The notes below the pieces were generated by a model. It did no database searches. It was given only the letters and a program-made list of their open reading frames with translations, and had not been told where the DNA came from. Positions 45,829 to 54,449 of a stretch of DNA of 64,000 nucleotides are shown one piece after another. Position numbers and translations under genes: made by a program. Location of the stretch: positions 3,534,501 through 3,598,500 of the forward strand of contig NZ_AP023247.1 in NCBI RefSeq assembly GCF_016756535.1, read 5' to 3'. Each line of letters starts with the position of its first letter. The first letter of the stretch is position 1. Source of the DNA: Mesorhizobium sp. 131-2-1. Lineage in GTDB: Bacteria; Pseudomonadota; Alphaproteobacteria; Rhizobiales; Rhizobiaceae.

Positions 45829-47193
45829 CTACAGCAGCGTGCCGCGCAGGATCACCAGCGCCACCGAGAAATAGATCACCAGGCCGGTGACATCGACCAG
45901 CGTGGCAACGAACGGCGCAGAGGCGCTCGCCGGATCGAAGCCGATGCGCTTCAGGGCGAAGGGCAGCATCGATCCCGACAGCGAACCGAAGGTGACGATG
46001 CCGATCAGCGCTGCCCCCACCGTCGCCGCGATCAGCATCCAGTGCGGGCCGTAGTCGTAGAAGCCGAAATACTGCCAGAGCGTAATGCGGCAGACGCCGA
46101 CGATGCCGAGGATCGATCCGAGCACGAGGCCGGTCGGCAGCTCGCGCAGCGCCACCCGCCACCAGTCGCCGAGCCCGATCTCGCGCAGCGCCAGCGCCCG
46201 GATGACCAGCGAGGTCGCCTGCGAGCCCGAGTTGCCGCCGGAGCTCATGATCAGCGGGATGAACAGCGTCAGCACGATCGCCTTCTCCAGCTCGCCTTCA
46301 TAGCTTTGCATAGCGTTGGCAGTCAGCATCTCGCTGAGGAACAGCACGCAGAGCCAGCCGGCGCGCTTTTGGATCATCGCAAGGAAGCCCATCTTCATAT
46401 AGGGCTCGTCGAGCGCCTCCATGCCGCCGAAACGATGCACGTCCTCGGTCGTTTCCTCGACCATCGTGTCGATGATGTCGTCGATGGTGACGATACCGAG
46501 GATCTTGCCGTGGTCGACCACCGGCACGGCGAGCAGGTCGTATTTGGAGATCGTCTGCGCCAAGGTTTCACGATCGGTCAGCGGCGTGACCGTCACCGGC
46601 GCACGATCCGGCGCCACCGACAGGATCGGATCGTCGGGCTCGCCGGTGATCAGACGGCGCAGCCCGGTCGAACGCACCAGGAGGTGCGTTTCCGGATCGA
46701 CGATGTAGATCGCGTAGACGGTCTCGCGGGTGCGCTCGACCTTGCGGATGTAGTCGAGCGTGCGGCCGACGGTCCAGTCCGAAGGCACGCTGACGAACTC
46801 CGTCGTCATGATGGAGGCGGCACTGCCCTCGGGATAGCCGAGAATGGAAAGCAGCGTCGCGCGCAGCGATGGTGCGAGCGCGCCGAGCAGTTCGGAGCGG
46901 GCAGGCTCGTCGAGCTCGCGCAGGATGTCGGCCGCACGGTCGACGGACATGGCGGTCAGGAGCTTGCTCGCCTTGGCGCGAGGCAGGGCTTCGACGAGCT
47001 CCGGGGCGCTTTCGAGCTCCGGCTGGTCGAAGATCTCGACCAGCCGCTCGAAAGGCACGGCGCAAAGCAGCTCGATGGCTGTCTCGCGTGGTTCGTGGTT
47101 CAGCGCCTCGACGACGTCGGCGACGTGGTCGTTGGCAAGCACACGGGCGACGGCGATGGCTTCGTCGTCCAATACGGGTGCGAATTCATTCAT
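45829..47193 (-). CDS. mgtE: Magnesium transporter MgtE
   Basis: The 454-residue protein has the N-terminal superhelical domain (about 1-130), a CBS pair (about 130-255) that senses Mg2+, and a five-helix membrane channel containing SGGNSGSQAT and the pore Asp in FVATLVDVTGLVIY. It is a Mg2+-gated Mg2+ channel or transporter. The ATG at 47193 is preceded by AAGGAG, which lies in the descending arm of a hairpin that directly abuts the start codon (see 47194-47240). Confidence 0.95.
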   Translation of the reverse strand: MNEFAPVLDDEAIAVARVLANDHVADVVEALNHEPRETAIELLCAVPFERLVEIFDQPELESAPELVEALPRAKASKLLTAMSVDRAADILRELDEPARSELLGALAPSLRATLLSILGYPEGSAASIMTTEFVSVPSDWTVGRTLDYIRKVERTRETVYAIYIVDPETHLLVRSTGLRRLITGEPDDPILSVAPDRAPVTVTPLTDRETLAQTISKYDLLAVPVVDHGKILGIVTIDDIIDTMVEETTEDVHRFGGMEALDEPYMKMGFLAMIQKRAGWLCVLFLSEMLTANAMQSYEGELEKAIVLTLFIPLIMSSGGNSGSQATSLVIRALALREIGLGDWWRVALRELPTGLVLGSILGIVGVCRITLWQYFGFYDYGPHWMLIAATVGAALIGIVTFGSLSGSMLPFALKRIGFDPASASAPFVATLVDVTGLVIYFSVALVILRGTLL

Positions 47194-47240
47194 GGCTCAC
47201 TCCTTGCCGTCCGGCAGGACGTGAGCCGTCAGGTCACGTC
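47194..47240 (-). promoter_or_regulatory. mgtE leader with two mutually exclusive hairpins, one hiding the ribosome binding site
   Basis: In the mRNA, GGCUCAC (47227-47221) pairs with GUGAGCC (47200-47194), right before the AUG, and the stem takes in the AAGGAG site. The upstream arm also belongs to a second hairpin, GACGUGA (47240-47234) with UCACGUC (47224-47218). The two stems share four bases, so only one can form. This is the pattern of a translation switch. Confidence 0.65.
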
Positions 47241-47480
47241 AAGGCGGACGGCGGTTGCGTTCGACTGTGACTGTCGCCAGGCATGGCGGGTTGACCTTTC
47301 TGCTCGCGGGTTCGGGTTGGAATTCTGCGAGCCGCCGCAACATAGGAGCGGTTCTGGCCGAGTCAATCGGAAGGGCGCGGGAAAACAGCGGCTTATGAGC
47401 AAGATCGCGAGAGTGTGATCAACACAAAGCTCGGCGTCGATCGCAGGTGCCGGCGGCAAGGTCGAACCGGATGCTCGCGG

Positions 47481-49370
47481 CTATTTCTGCTTCAGCCGGC
47501 GCGAGAAGCGTATCCATTTGTCCTCGGGCGGCCTTGTCGGCTGCACGAGGATGGTGGTGAGCTCGCGCGGCAGGCTCGGCGCAAGCGGCTTCTTGGTGGC
47601 GACGCCGTCGCTGATCGCGACCACGCTGTGGTAGAACTCGGCGCCCGTGAGCGAGCGCGGCGGCACGGCCTCGTGCATGACGCTGATGACCGTGACCTCG
47701 GGGCAATTGTCCTTGATGGCCTGGTGGAAGGCGATCTTGCCGTCAGGATCGAGCGCGCCGGTCGCCTCGTCGAGGAACAGAAGGCCGGGCTGCTGCAGCA
47801 CGATACGGGCAACCACCAGCTTCTGCTTCTGGCCGCCCGACAGCAACTGGTCCCAGTTCGTCCCGTCGCGGCTCTCATCGGCCATGTGCTCGATAAAGTC
47901 GCCAAGGCCCGCCTTGTGCAAGGCCGACGCGACCTGCGCATCGGTGTGGTCGCGCTCGGAGCCTGGCAGGCAGACCAGCTGCTTCAGCGACACCTGCTGC
48001 AGCTTCACTTCCTGCGCAGCGTAGAAGCTCTTGACGCCTTCCGGGAAAACGACGGTGCCCCGCCCATAGGGCCAGAGGCCGTTGATCGCCTTGATCAGCG
48101 AGGTCTTGCCGCAACCGGACTCACCCTTGAGGAAGGTCCACTCGCCGCGCCGGAAGCGCAGGTTCGCGGCGCTGAGGAAGGGTGTCGCGTCCTCGCCCTG
48201 ATGCGCCAGCTCCAGCTTCTGGATGGTCAGGCCGAAGACCGGATTCTGGCCAGCGTAGCTGAAGTCGGAGCGGCCGGTCTGGCGGTAGAATTCCTGTGGC
48301 TGCTGGACGTTCTCGATGGCGTTGGCGAGCTCGGTGACGCGTTGGCTGTTGGCCCGCAGCGTGGCGATCGCCGGCATCACATGGATGAACCAGGAGCACT
48401 GGCCAATCAGCGCGTTGACCATTTCGGAGCCGGTAATGTAGCCCTTGAGATCGAAGCCGTTGTGGATGAAGGGCACAAGGCCCGGCCCATAGGCGACGAT
48501 GCGGGCACCGATGAAATTGTAGATCAGCTCGAACGAATTGTAGCCGGTGTTGACGATGTTCAGCCGCGCCCAATTGCGGTCGATGTCGGCGTAGAGCCGG
48601 GTGTGCATCGTCTTCTGCACATTTTCGCCCTGCGAAGCCGCGACATGGAAACTGCGGCGCAGGAAGGTGGTCAGCTCGCCGCGATAACTGCCTTCGGACT
48701 GCTGCATCCTGACATTGAGGCGTTCCAGCAGCCTGCCCAGCTTGACCGCGATCCAGGTATTGAGCGGCACGTAGACGGCGACCGCCAGGAAAGCCAGGAC
48801 CGCGCTGCCGTAACTGCCGAGGAATTCCAGACCTTTCACTTCGACCGAGGTCTCCAGCAGCTTCTCGCCGACAAAGTAGAGCGATGTGGCGACGGCGAGC
48901 ACGCCCATGGCGAGGCCGATGGCGCCGCCGGTCATGTCCTTGATCGATTCCTGGACGCGTTGGTCGATATTGTCGGGAGCCACGCTATCGGACGAACCGT
49001 GCTGGGCGTGGAAATGTGTGTGATTGGGGTCAAGGAGCGCTTCGTTGAAGCGGCCGTCCAGCCAGCCGCGCCATTTGCGGTGCAGCGTCGCCGAAACGAG
49101 GCTGCGTATGCCGGTGAAGCCCGCATCCTTGAGTACGACGATAAGGATGAGGATGCCGGCGTTGGTCAGCAGTGTCCGGAGAGGGGTGGTGTTTGCGGCA
49201 TCGTGGAAGAAGGCGATCGAATTGACCAGCTCACCTGATGCTTCGGCGAACCACACGCCGGACTTGCTGGACAGCGCCGTCAGCAGCGCGATGACGAGGG
49301 TGAGGGTCCAGGCTTCCTTCCAGCGATCCGAGAACCAGTAGGCTCGCATCAGTCCCCAGAAGGTCCGCAT
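47481..49370 (-). CDS. SbmA/BacA-like ABC transporter with fused ATPase (BclA-like)
   Basis: The predicted product, 629 residues from 49370, has an SbmA/BacA-type membrane domain with about six to eight helices and a C-terminal ABC ATPase with Walker A (GESGCGKTSL), signature (LLSGGQKQK) and Walker B (LLFLDEATGALD). BacA/BclA-type carriers import peptides and are needed by many rhizobia for symbiosis with legumes that make NCR peptides. The start is uncertain: ATG 49370 begins the family-like RTFWGLMRAYWFSDRW, but in-frame TTG 49472 and GTG 49460 are possible and no strong site is visible for any. It is transcribed toward the mgtE gene. Confidence 0.87.
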   Translation of the reverse strand: MRTFWGLMRAYWFSDRWKEAWTLTLVIALLTALSSKSGVWFAEASGELVNSIAFFHDAANTTPLRTLLTNAGILILIVVLKDAGFTGIRSLVSATLHRKWRGWLDGRFNEALLDPNHTHFHAQHGSSDSVAPDNIDQRVQESIKDMTGGAIGLAMGVLAVATSLYFVGEKLLETSVEVKGLEFLGSYGSAVLAFLAVAVYVPLNTWIAVKLGRLLERLNVRMQQSEGSYRGELTTFLRRSFHVAASQGENVQKTMHTRLYADIDRNWARLNIVNTGYNSFELIYNFIGARIVAYGPGLVPFIHNGFDLKGYITGSEMVNALIGQCSWFIHVMPAIATLRANSQRVTELANAIENVQQPQEFYRQTGRSDFSYAGQNPVFGLTIQKLELAHQGEDATPFLSAANLRFRRGEWTFLKGESGCGKTSLIKAINGLWPYGRGTVVFPEGVKSFYAAQEVKLQQVSLKQLVCLPGSERDHTDAQVASALHKAGLGDFIEHMADESRDGTNWDQLLSGGQKQKLVVARIVLQQPGLLFLDEATGALDPDGKIAFHQAIKDNCPEVTVISVMHEAVPPRSLTGAEFYHSVVAISDGVATKKPLAPSLPRELTTILVQPTRPPEDKWIRFSRRLKQK

Positions 49371-49965
49371 CGATGACACCGGGGTCAGGGGCGGCTGCCT
49401 TCTGGCGTCGCTAGAACTTTTCTCCGATATTGAACGTCTCGGTCTGCCGACCCGAATCACGATCCCGCCCAAACCTTTTTTAGTTTTGTTACGGATAGTA
49501 ACACCAATTGATCATTTTCTATTAATTTTCTCCCGAGGAATGTGAACCGGCGCACAAGCCGTTGCCCATACGCAACAGATCTGGTGGCGATGCGGCTGTC
49601 TCCAATGCGTGGAAGTCCTTTTAATTTCAGATGATTAGAGCAGTCGCGGAGGTGACCGAAAGACCTTCCCTTAGGGAAGCTAAAAACACGGTTTTGTGAC
49701 CCGCATAGCCCTGCGAAGCAGCCGAATTTCCTACCGCGAACGAACCGGAGAGGTCGAAAAGCTGCCCCCGCTTGTCTTTCAGGATCGTCTTTCGTGATGT
49801 TCCCAGGGCGGCCGAAGCACGTTGGGAAGGCGACGGCCGAGGGGCGCACGGCATCGTCTCGATACATCCATCGGCCAATGCTTTTTCAGGCACGCGCCAA
49901 ATGTATTTGACGAGCCGGCCGTTCACTTTCGAGCGTGCACCGGCCCCGGAGCGGAGGGAATTTTG
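49371..49965. other. Long intergenic region upstream of the BclA-like gene
   Basis: Almost 600 bases separate the transporter start from the next gene. It holds the operator-like dyad at 49487-49503, AT-rich sequence at about 49475-49530, and a small CTTCCC/GGGAAG palindrome (49665-49679). No coding frame is convincing on either strand. Confidence 0.55.
49487..49503. promoter_or_regulatory. Inverted repeat upstream of BclA-like gene
   Basis: TGTTAC-GGATA-GTAACA has perfect 6-base arms and lies in an AT-rich stretch just upstream of the transporter gene. The form (two 6-base arms, 5-base centre) is like many TetR-family operators. No regulator gene adjoins it. Confidence 0.5.
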
Positions 49966-50400
49966 ATGTTTGTACGGACATTGTCGGCTGCGATGGTCGC
50001 GGCACTCGTGTGGCTGCCTCAGGCCTATGCCGGCAGCCAGACCATTCCGGCAAATGCCGAGGGGCAGGTCGAGTTCAACACGCCGTCAGGCAATATCGGC
50101 TGCATCTACACGCCGAAGGGCGGTACAAGTACTTACCAGCCGCAGGATGGTGGCCCGGAACTGAGCTGCTCGCGCGTCGAGCCGAGCTATATCACCGTCA
50201 TCCTGGGGCCGAAGGGACCCGCGACGCAGATCAAGAATCCCGGCGAGCAAGGCTGCTGCGGCGATGTCGCAAAGCTCGCCTACGGCAACAGCTGGAGCAA
50301 GGGGCCGTTTTCCTGCCAGTCGTCGAAGAAGGGGCTGACCTGCGCTGGAGGCAGCGGCCACGGCTTCTTCGTCAGCAAGGCCAAGGTGACGGTGAAATAG
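49966..50400 (+). CDS. Secreted cysteine-rich protein of unknown function
   Basis: The 144-residue product has a signal peptide (FVRTLSAAMVAALVWLPQAYAG) and six or more cysteines (GCIYTP, LSCSR, QGCCGD, FSCQSS, LTCAGG) that could make three disulphides. GGAGGGAATTTTG precedes the ATG. It opens like small exported proteins that share an FNTPSGNIGCIY entry. The function is unknown to me. It is convergent with the DsbA-type gene. Confidence 0.75.
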   Translation: MFVRTLSAAMVAALVWLPQAYAGSQTIPANAEGQVEFNTPSGNIGCIYTPKGGTSTYQPQDGGPELSCSRVEPSYITVILGPKGPATQIKNPGEQGCCGDVAKLAYGNSWSKGPFSCQSSKKGLTCAGGSGHGFFVSKAKVTVK

Positions 50401-50404
50401 GGCC

Positions 50405-51088
50405 TCAACCGGCCGCCGTTTCCAGTTCGCCCCGCGCCTTGGCCGCGGCGACCTGGCGGATGGCGTCGGCGAGCGTGTCGGCGTCCTGCGCGCCCATGAC
50501 CGCGTATTTGCCTTCGAGCAGGAAGCAGGGAACGCCGGTTATGCCCATGCGCGAGGCCGTGGCTATCTCGGTGCGCACCTGATCGACATCGGCATCGGTC
50601 GGCAGCAGCGTCTCGACCACGGAGGCGTCCATGCCGGCCTCGCGGGCGGCTGCGGTCAGCACGGCGTGATCGCCTAAATTGGCGCCTTCCTCGAAATTGA
50701 GCTGGAACAGCCGGCGCACCAGCCGGTTCTGCACCGCCTCGCCGGCGGCGCCCGCCCAGCGGATGACACGGTGCGCGTCGAGTGTATTGGCCGCCACCTT
50801 GATGGCGCCGAAGGCGAAGTGGATGCCTTCGGCTTCGCCCAGCGGTTCGATCCGGGCATGGATCTGGCGGATGCGCTCCTCGCTGCCGAACTTGGCGATC
50901 ATGTATTCGCGACGATCCATGCCTCCGGCCGGGATGGTCGGGTCGAGCTGGAACGGCCGCCAGCGCACCTGCGCCTCGATGTCGCCAGCCATGGCGATCG
51001 CCTTGTCGAGCCGTTTCTGGCCGATGAAGCACCAGGGACAGACGACATCGGACACAACATCCACCGTGAGGGAATTTCCACCGCTCAT
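50405..51088 (-). CDS. DsbA family oxidoreductase, FrnE-like
   Basis: The 227-residue protein has the thioredoxin-fold active site CPWC (residues 18-21, VVCPWCFIGQKRL) and the FrnE/HCCA-type helical insert. No signal peptide is present, so it should be cytosolic, unlike DsbA. FrnE-type proteins are linked to stress-related thiol chemistry. CAGGAGAAG precedes the ATG at 51088. It lies 20 bases after the stop of the YejA-like gene on the same strand and is probably cotranscribed. Confidence 0.9.
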   Translation of the reverse strand: MSGGNSLTVDVVSDVVCPWCFIGQKRLDKAIAMAGDIEAQVRWRPFQLDPTIPAGGMDRREYMIAKFGSEERIRQIHARIEPLGEAEGIHFAFGAIKVAANTLDAHRVIRWAGAAGEAVQNRLVRRLFQLNFEEGANLGDHAVLTAAAREAGMDASVVETLLPTDADVDQVRTEIATASRMGITGVPCFLLEGKYAVMGAQDADTLADAIRQVAAAKARGELETAAG

Positions 51089-51108
51089 CGTCTTCTCCTG
51101 TGCAGATG

Positions 51109-52929
51109 TCAGTTCGGCTTGCGCCACCAGGTCGGCAGTTGATAGCCGAATATGGGTGTCTTTTGCGGATGTTCCAGATAATTCCAGTACGCGATCCATT
51201 GCTGGGCGTTGTATTGCATCGGCACCATGTAACTGCCTGAGATCAGCAACCGGTCGAGGGCGCGAACGGCGGCGACATAGTCTTCCTTGGAACGGGCCCT
51301 CAGCATGGCATCGATCGCCGCGTCCACCGCCGGGTCGGCGACGCCGGCAAGATTGAATGATCCTTCGGCCTTGGCGGCGGAAGAGCCCCAGCGGCCGATC
51401 TGCTCGATGCCCGGCGAAAGCGAGTTGTTGAAGCCGCTCGAGCCGACCAGCACCTCGAAATCGAAACGCTGCTTGCGCGACTGGATCTGGTCGCCGTCGA
51501 GGCTGCGGATGCTCACCTCGATACCGATCTTCTCCAGCGTGCGCTGGTAGATGGCGGCGAGCCGCTCCTCGTCCTGCGAGGCGGTCAGGATCTCGAAGCC
51601 AAAGGGATTGCCCTGCGGGTCGAGCATCACGCCGTCCTTGACCGCATAGCCCTCGCTCTTCAACAGCTCGAAAGCCGCTTTGAGCACCCTGCGGTCCTGG
51701 CCGGAGCCGTCGGTGACCGGCGGCCGCCAGCTGCCGTCCATGACATCGGCGGGGACGCGGCCGGGGTAGGGCGCCAGCAGCGCCTTTTCCCTGTCGTCCG
51801 CAGGATGGCCGAGCGCGGAAAGCTCCGAATTCTGCCAATAGCTCATGGTGCGGCTATATTTGCCGCCGAACAGGTTCTTGTTGGCCCATTCGAAGTCATA
51901 GAGCATGCCGAGTGCGCGCCGGACGGCGGGGTTGGCAAACTTCTGCAGTCTGGTGTTGAACAGGAACCCGGTGACGACGGGCGGAATGCCGGTATCGAAG
52001 GTCTCAGCGACCACGTCGCCCTTGTGAAAGGCCGGAAAGTCAAGATCGCGCTCGCGCTTGACCGGATCGGTTTCGTCATCGATGGCGCAAATGCCTTTCT
52101 TGAACGCTTCGGTCTTGGCGTTGGCGTTGAGGAAATACTCGATGGTGATCTGGTCGAAATTGTCGAAGCCGCGCTTCGCCGGGACGTCCTTGCCCCAATA
52201 GTCGGGATTGCGCTTGAACACGATGCGCTGGCCAGGCACCACTTGCGCCACCGTGTAGGGGCCGCTGCCGGTCACGGGCTTCAGCGTCGTCTTGTCGAAG
52301 GTTTCCTTGTCGAAGGCGTGCTGCGGGATGATCGGCGTCAGCGCGATGATCAGCGGAAATTCGCGATCGGCCTTGTCGTTGAAGGTGAAGCGCACGCTGT
52401 GGTCGCCGGTCTTCTCCAGCTTGGCGATCTTGGCCATGCGGTCGCTGTAGGGCGGGCGGCCCTTGGCGGTGAAGACATCGTAGGTGAACAGCACGTCCTC
52501 CGGCGTCACCGGCTGGCCGTCCGACCACTTTGCCCTGGGATCGAGATGGAATTCGATGCTCTTGCGCTCTGCGTCCATGTCGGCGCTGTCGGCAAGCAGG
52601 CCGTAGAGGCTGAATGGCTCGTCATAGTTGCGCTGCATCAGCGGCTCGAAGACGAGATTGCCGTAGATCGTGTCCATCATGCCGCGCGCCGTAGTGCGCA
52701 GGCTTTTGAGGATGAACGGGTTGAGGTTGTCGAAACTGCCGACGACGCAATAGGTGATGCTGCCGCCCTTCGGCGCATCGGGATTGGCGTAGTTGAAATG
52801 CGTATAGCCGGCAGGCAGCGCCGGCTCGCCCTGCATGGCGATGGCGTGCTTTGGCTCCGACTGCACCGGTCCAGGCGAAAGGGTGAGAAACGAGGTCGCG
52901 GCGATCAGCCAAACGAGAACGCGGCCCAT
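51109..52929 (-). CDS. Extracellular peptide-binding protein, YejA-like (SBP family 5)
   Basis: The 606-residue protein has a signal peptide (RVLVWLIAATSFLTLSPGPVQS) and the SBP_bac_5 fold: FNYANPDAPKGGSITY, AKWSDGQPVTPEDVLFTYD, TGSGPYTVAQVVPGQRIVFK. The opening resembles YejA of the microcin C/peptide importer. Permease and ATPase genes are not in the neighbourhood, so it works with a transporter encoded elsewhere. A 19-bp palindrome lies upstream (52986-53004). Confidence 0.9.
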   Translation of the reverse strand: MGRVLVWLIAATSFLTLSPGPVQSEPKHAIAMQGEPALPAGYTHFNYANPDAPKGGSITYCVVGSFDNLNPFILKSLRTTARGMMDTIYGNLVFEPLMQRNYDEPFSLYGLLADSADMDAERKSIEFHLDPRAKWSDGQPVTPEDVLFTYDVFTAKGRPPYSDRMAKIAKLEKTGDHSVRFTFNDKADREFPLIIALTPIIPQHAFDKETFDKTTLKPVTGSGPYTVAQVVPGQRIVFKRNPDYWGKDVPAKRGFDNFDQITIEYFLNANAKTEAFKKGICAIDDETDPVKRERDLDFPAFHKGDVVAETFDTGIPPVVTGFLFNTRLQKFANPAVRRALGMLYDFEWANKNLFGGKYSRTMSYWQNSELSALGHPADDREKALLAPYPGRVPADVMDGSWRPPVTDGSGQDRRVLKAAFELLKSEGYAVKDGVMLDPQGNPFGFEILTASQDEERLAAIYQRTLEKIGIEVSIRSLDGDQIQSRKQRFDFEVLVGSSGFNNSLSPGIEQIGRWGSSAAKAEGSFNLAGVADPAVDAAIDAMLRARSKEDYVAAVRALDRLLISGSYMVPMQYNAQQWIAYWNYLEHPQKTPIFGYQLPTWWRKPN

Positions 52930-52985
52930 GACCGACTCCTTGCCAGGCGGCTTGATGATTCGGAATGCACCCTAGAGCATTTCAC

Positions 52986-53004
52986 GCGGCGATTGAATCG
53001 CCGC
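52986..53004. promoter_or_regulatory. 19-bp palindrome upstream of the YejA-like gene
   Basis: GCGGCGATT-G-AATCGCCGC has perfect 9-base arms around one base, 57 bases before the start of the binding-protein gene. The dyad could be an operator or part of a dispersed repeat that begins CCTAGAGCATTTC. Confidence 0.45.
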
Positions 53005-53208
53005 GGCGGCGGGAATTCGAACGAAGCTCTGGCGAGCTTCGGTGCCGGCAGGCTGCGCCAAGAATTGCAGCCGACGGGCTGGATTCGCCATCGCTGGCAG
53101 TGTAACACGCGCTCCGAAGTCATGCTGTTGCCTCATTTCGGCAACAGGTAGCTGGACCACGCGGCGCGAAGAAGCCGGTCCCGGGATCATTGAGAGGAAG
53201 TACACCAT

Positions 53209-53838
53209 ATGAAGAGCCTGAACAGCAACGCGTACCGCCTTTCGGTCCTGGCCGCAGGCGTGATCGGCTTTCTGGGCGCTGAGCTTCCGGCTGCCTCCGC
53301 GCAGCAGCAACCGCAGATTCCGCAGGGCTGGTTCAAGGCCTGCACCAAGCAGGAAGACGTCGACATCTGCAATGTCCAGAACATCGTCACCGCCGGCAAT
53401 GGCCAACTCGTCACCGGCATCAGCCTGATCGAGCTGAAGGGCAAGGTGAACCGCAAGGTGTTCCAGGTGACGGTGCCGACCGGCCGTCTGGTCCCTCCCG
53501 GGATCGGCCTGCAGATCGACACCGGCAAGGCGCAGAAGCTCGACTATGTCATCTGCTTCCCCGACCGCTGCGTGGCCGAAGTGCCGCTGACCGACCAGCT
53601 CGTCGCTTCCTTCAAGAAGGGCCAGGCGATCACGCTTACCTCGGTCAACTTCCAGAACCAGCCGAACCCGATCAAGGTCGCGCTGACCGGTTTCAGCGGC
53701 GCCTATGACGGCCCGCCGCTGCAGCAGTCGGACATCGAGGACCGGCAGAAGAAGCTGCAGGACTTCGTGGCCAAGAACAACCAGGACTTCGCCAAGAAGC
53801 TCAAGGAAGAGCAGGACAAGGCGAAGACCGCCAACTGA
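53209..53838 (+). CDS. Invasion-associated locus B (IalB) family protein
   Basis: The 209-residue protein has a signal peptide (to ASAQ) and the IalB domain (GWFKACTKQEDVDICNVQNI, FPDRCVAEVPLTDQLVAS), with two disulphide-prone Cys pairs. IalB was named for erythrocyte entry in Bartonella; homologues in rhizobia are ordinary periplasmic proteins. A short charged coiled-coil tail (EDRQKKLQDFVAKNNQ) ends it. GAGAGGAAG precedes the ATG. A strong bidirectional terminator follows. Confidence 0.9.
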   Translation: MKSLNSNAYRLSVLAAGVIGFLGAELPAASAQQQPQIPQGWFKACTKQEDVDICNVQNIVTAGNGQLVTGISLIELKGKVNRKVFQVTVPTGRLVPPGIGLQIDTGKAQKLDYVICFPDRCVAEVPLTDQLVASFKKGQAITLTSVNFQNQPNPIKVALTGFSGAYDGPPLQQSDIEDRQKKLQDFVAKNNQDFAKKLKEEQDKAKTAN

Positions 53839-53874
53839 TTGCCCGGGCTCCTGCTGGAGCTTCCTGGCGTCGAC

Positions 53875-53902
53875 AAAAAAGCGGGGCATGCCCCGCTTTT
53901 TT
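53875..53902. terminator. Bidirectional terminator between ialB-type gene and hspQ
   Basis: Perfect 14-bp dyad: A-run, GCGGGGCATGCCCCGC, then T-run. The run of A on one side and T on the other makes it work for both convergent genes. Confidence 0.92.
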
Positions 53903-53907
53903 GTACC

Positions 53908-54231
53908 TCAGTGCCGAGACTGTCGTTTCGGCTCGTAGCGGCCGTCCGGCCGCTTGTCGAACATCTCGCGGATTTGCGGATGCCGGACCGGCTCGCCCGA
54001 CTTGTCCTCGAGCAGGTTCTGCTCGGAGACATAAGCGATGTATTCCGTCTCCGAGTTCTCGGCGAGAAGATGGTAGAAGGGCTGGTCCTTGCGCGGCCGC
54101 ACGTCGGCCGGTATCGCCTCGTACCATTCCTCGGTGTTGGCGAATTGCGGATCGACATCAAAAATAACGCCGCGGAACGGAAACAGCCGATGGCGAACCA
54201 CCTGTCCGATCGAGAATTTGGCCGTTTTCAT
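53908..54231 (-). CDS. hspQ: Heat shock protein HspQ
   Basis: The 107-residue protein matches HspQ (hemimethylated DNA-binding/YccV family): KFSIGQVVRHRLFPFRGVIFDVDP, then WYEAIPADVRPRKDQPFYHLL and AYVSEQNLLED. In enterobacteria HspQ aids Lon-dependent proteolysis. The ATG at 54231 fits the family start; a GTG at 54243 is possible. It shares a terminator with the IalB-type gene. Confidence 0.93.
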   Translation of the reverse strand: MKTAKFSIGQVVRHRLFPFRGVIFDVDPQFANTEEWYEAIPADVRPRKDQPFYHLLAENSETEYIAYVSEQNLLEDKSGEPVRHPQIREMFDKRPDGRYEPKRQSRH

Positions 54232-54449
54232 CGCATTCACCACTGAGCGCCCTGCATCACGGCAAGCGCCCCTAAGAGCTTGAATTCTAACATCGCGCCG
54301 CCAAAAATCGACCCCGACTTTTGGGTTGGTGCCTATTTGGCGCGGCCGTCAAGTCAATTCAATCCCGAAGCGCCCATATCCGCTCAAGCAACGAGCCGGC
54401 GGGTCCGGTTGTTTCGGGACGGAGCAAAAATCCCTGGCACGTGACCTTT

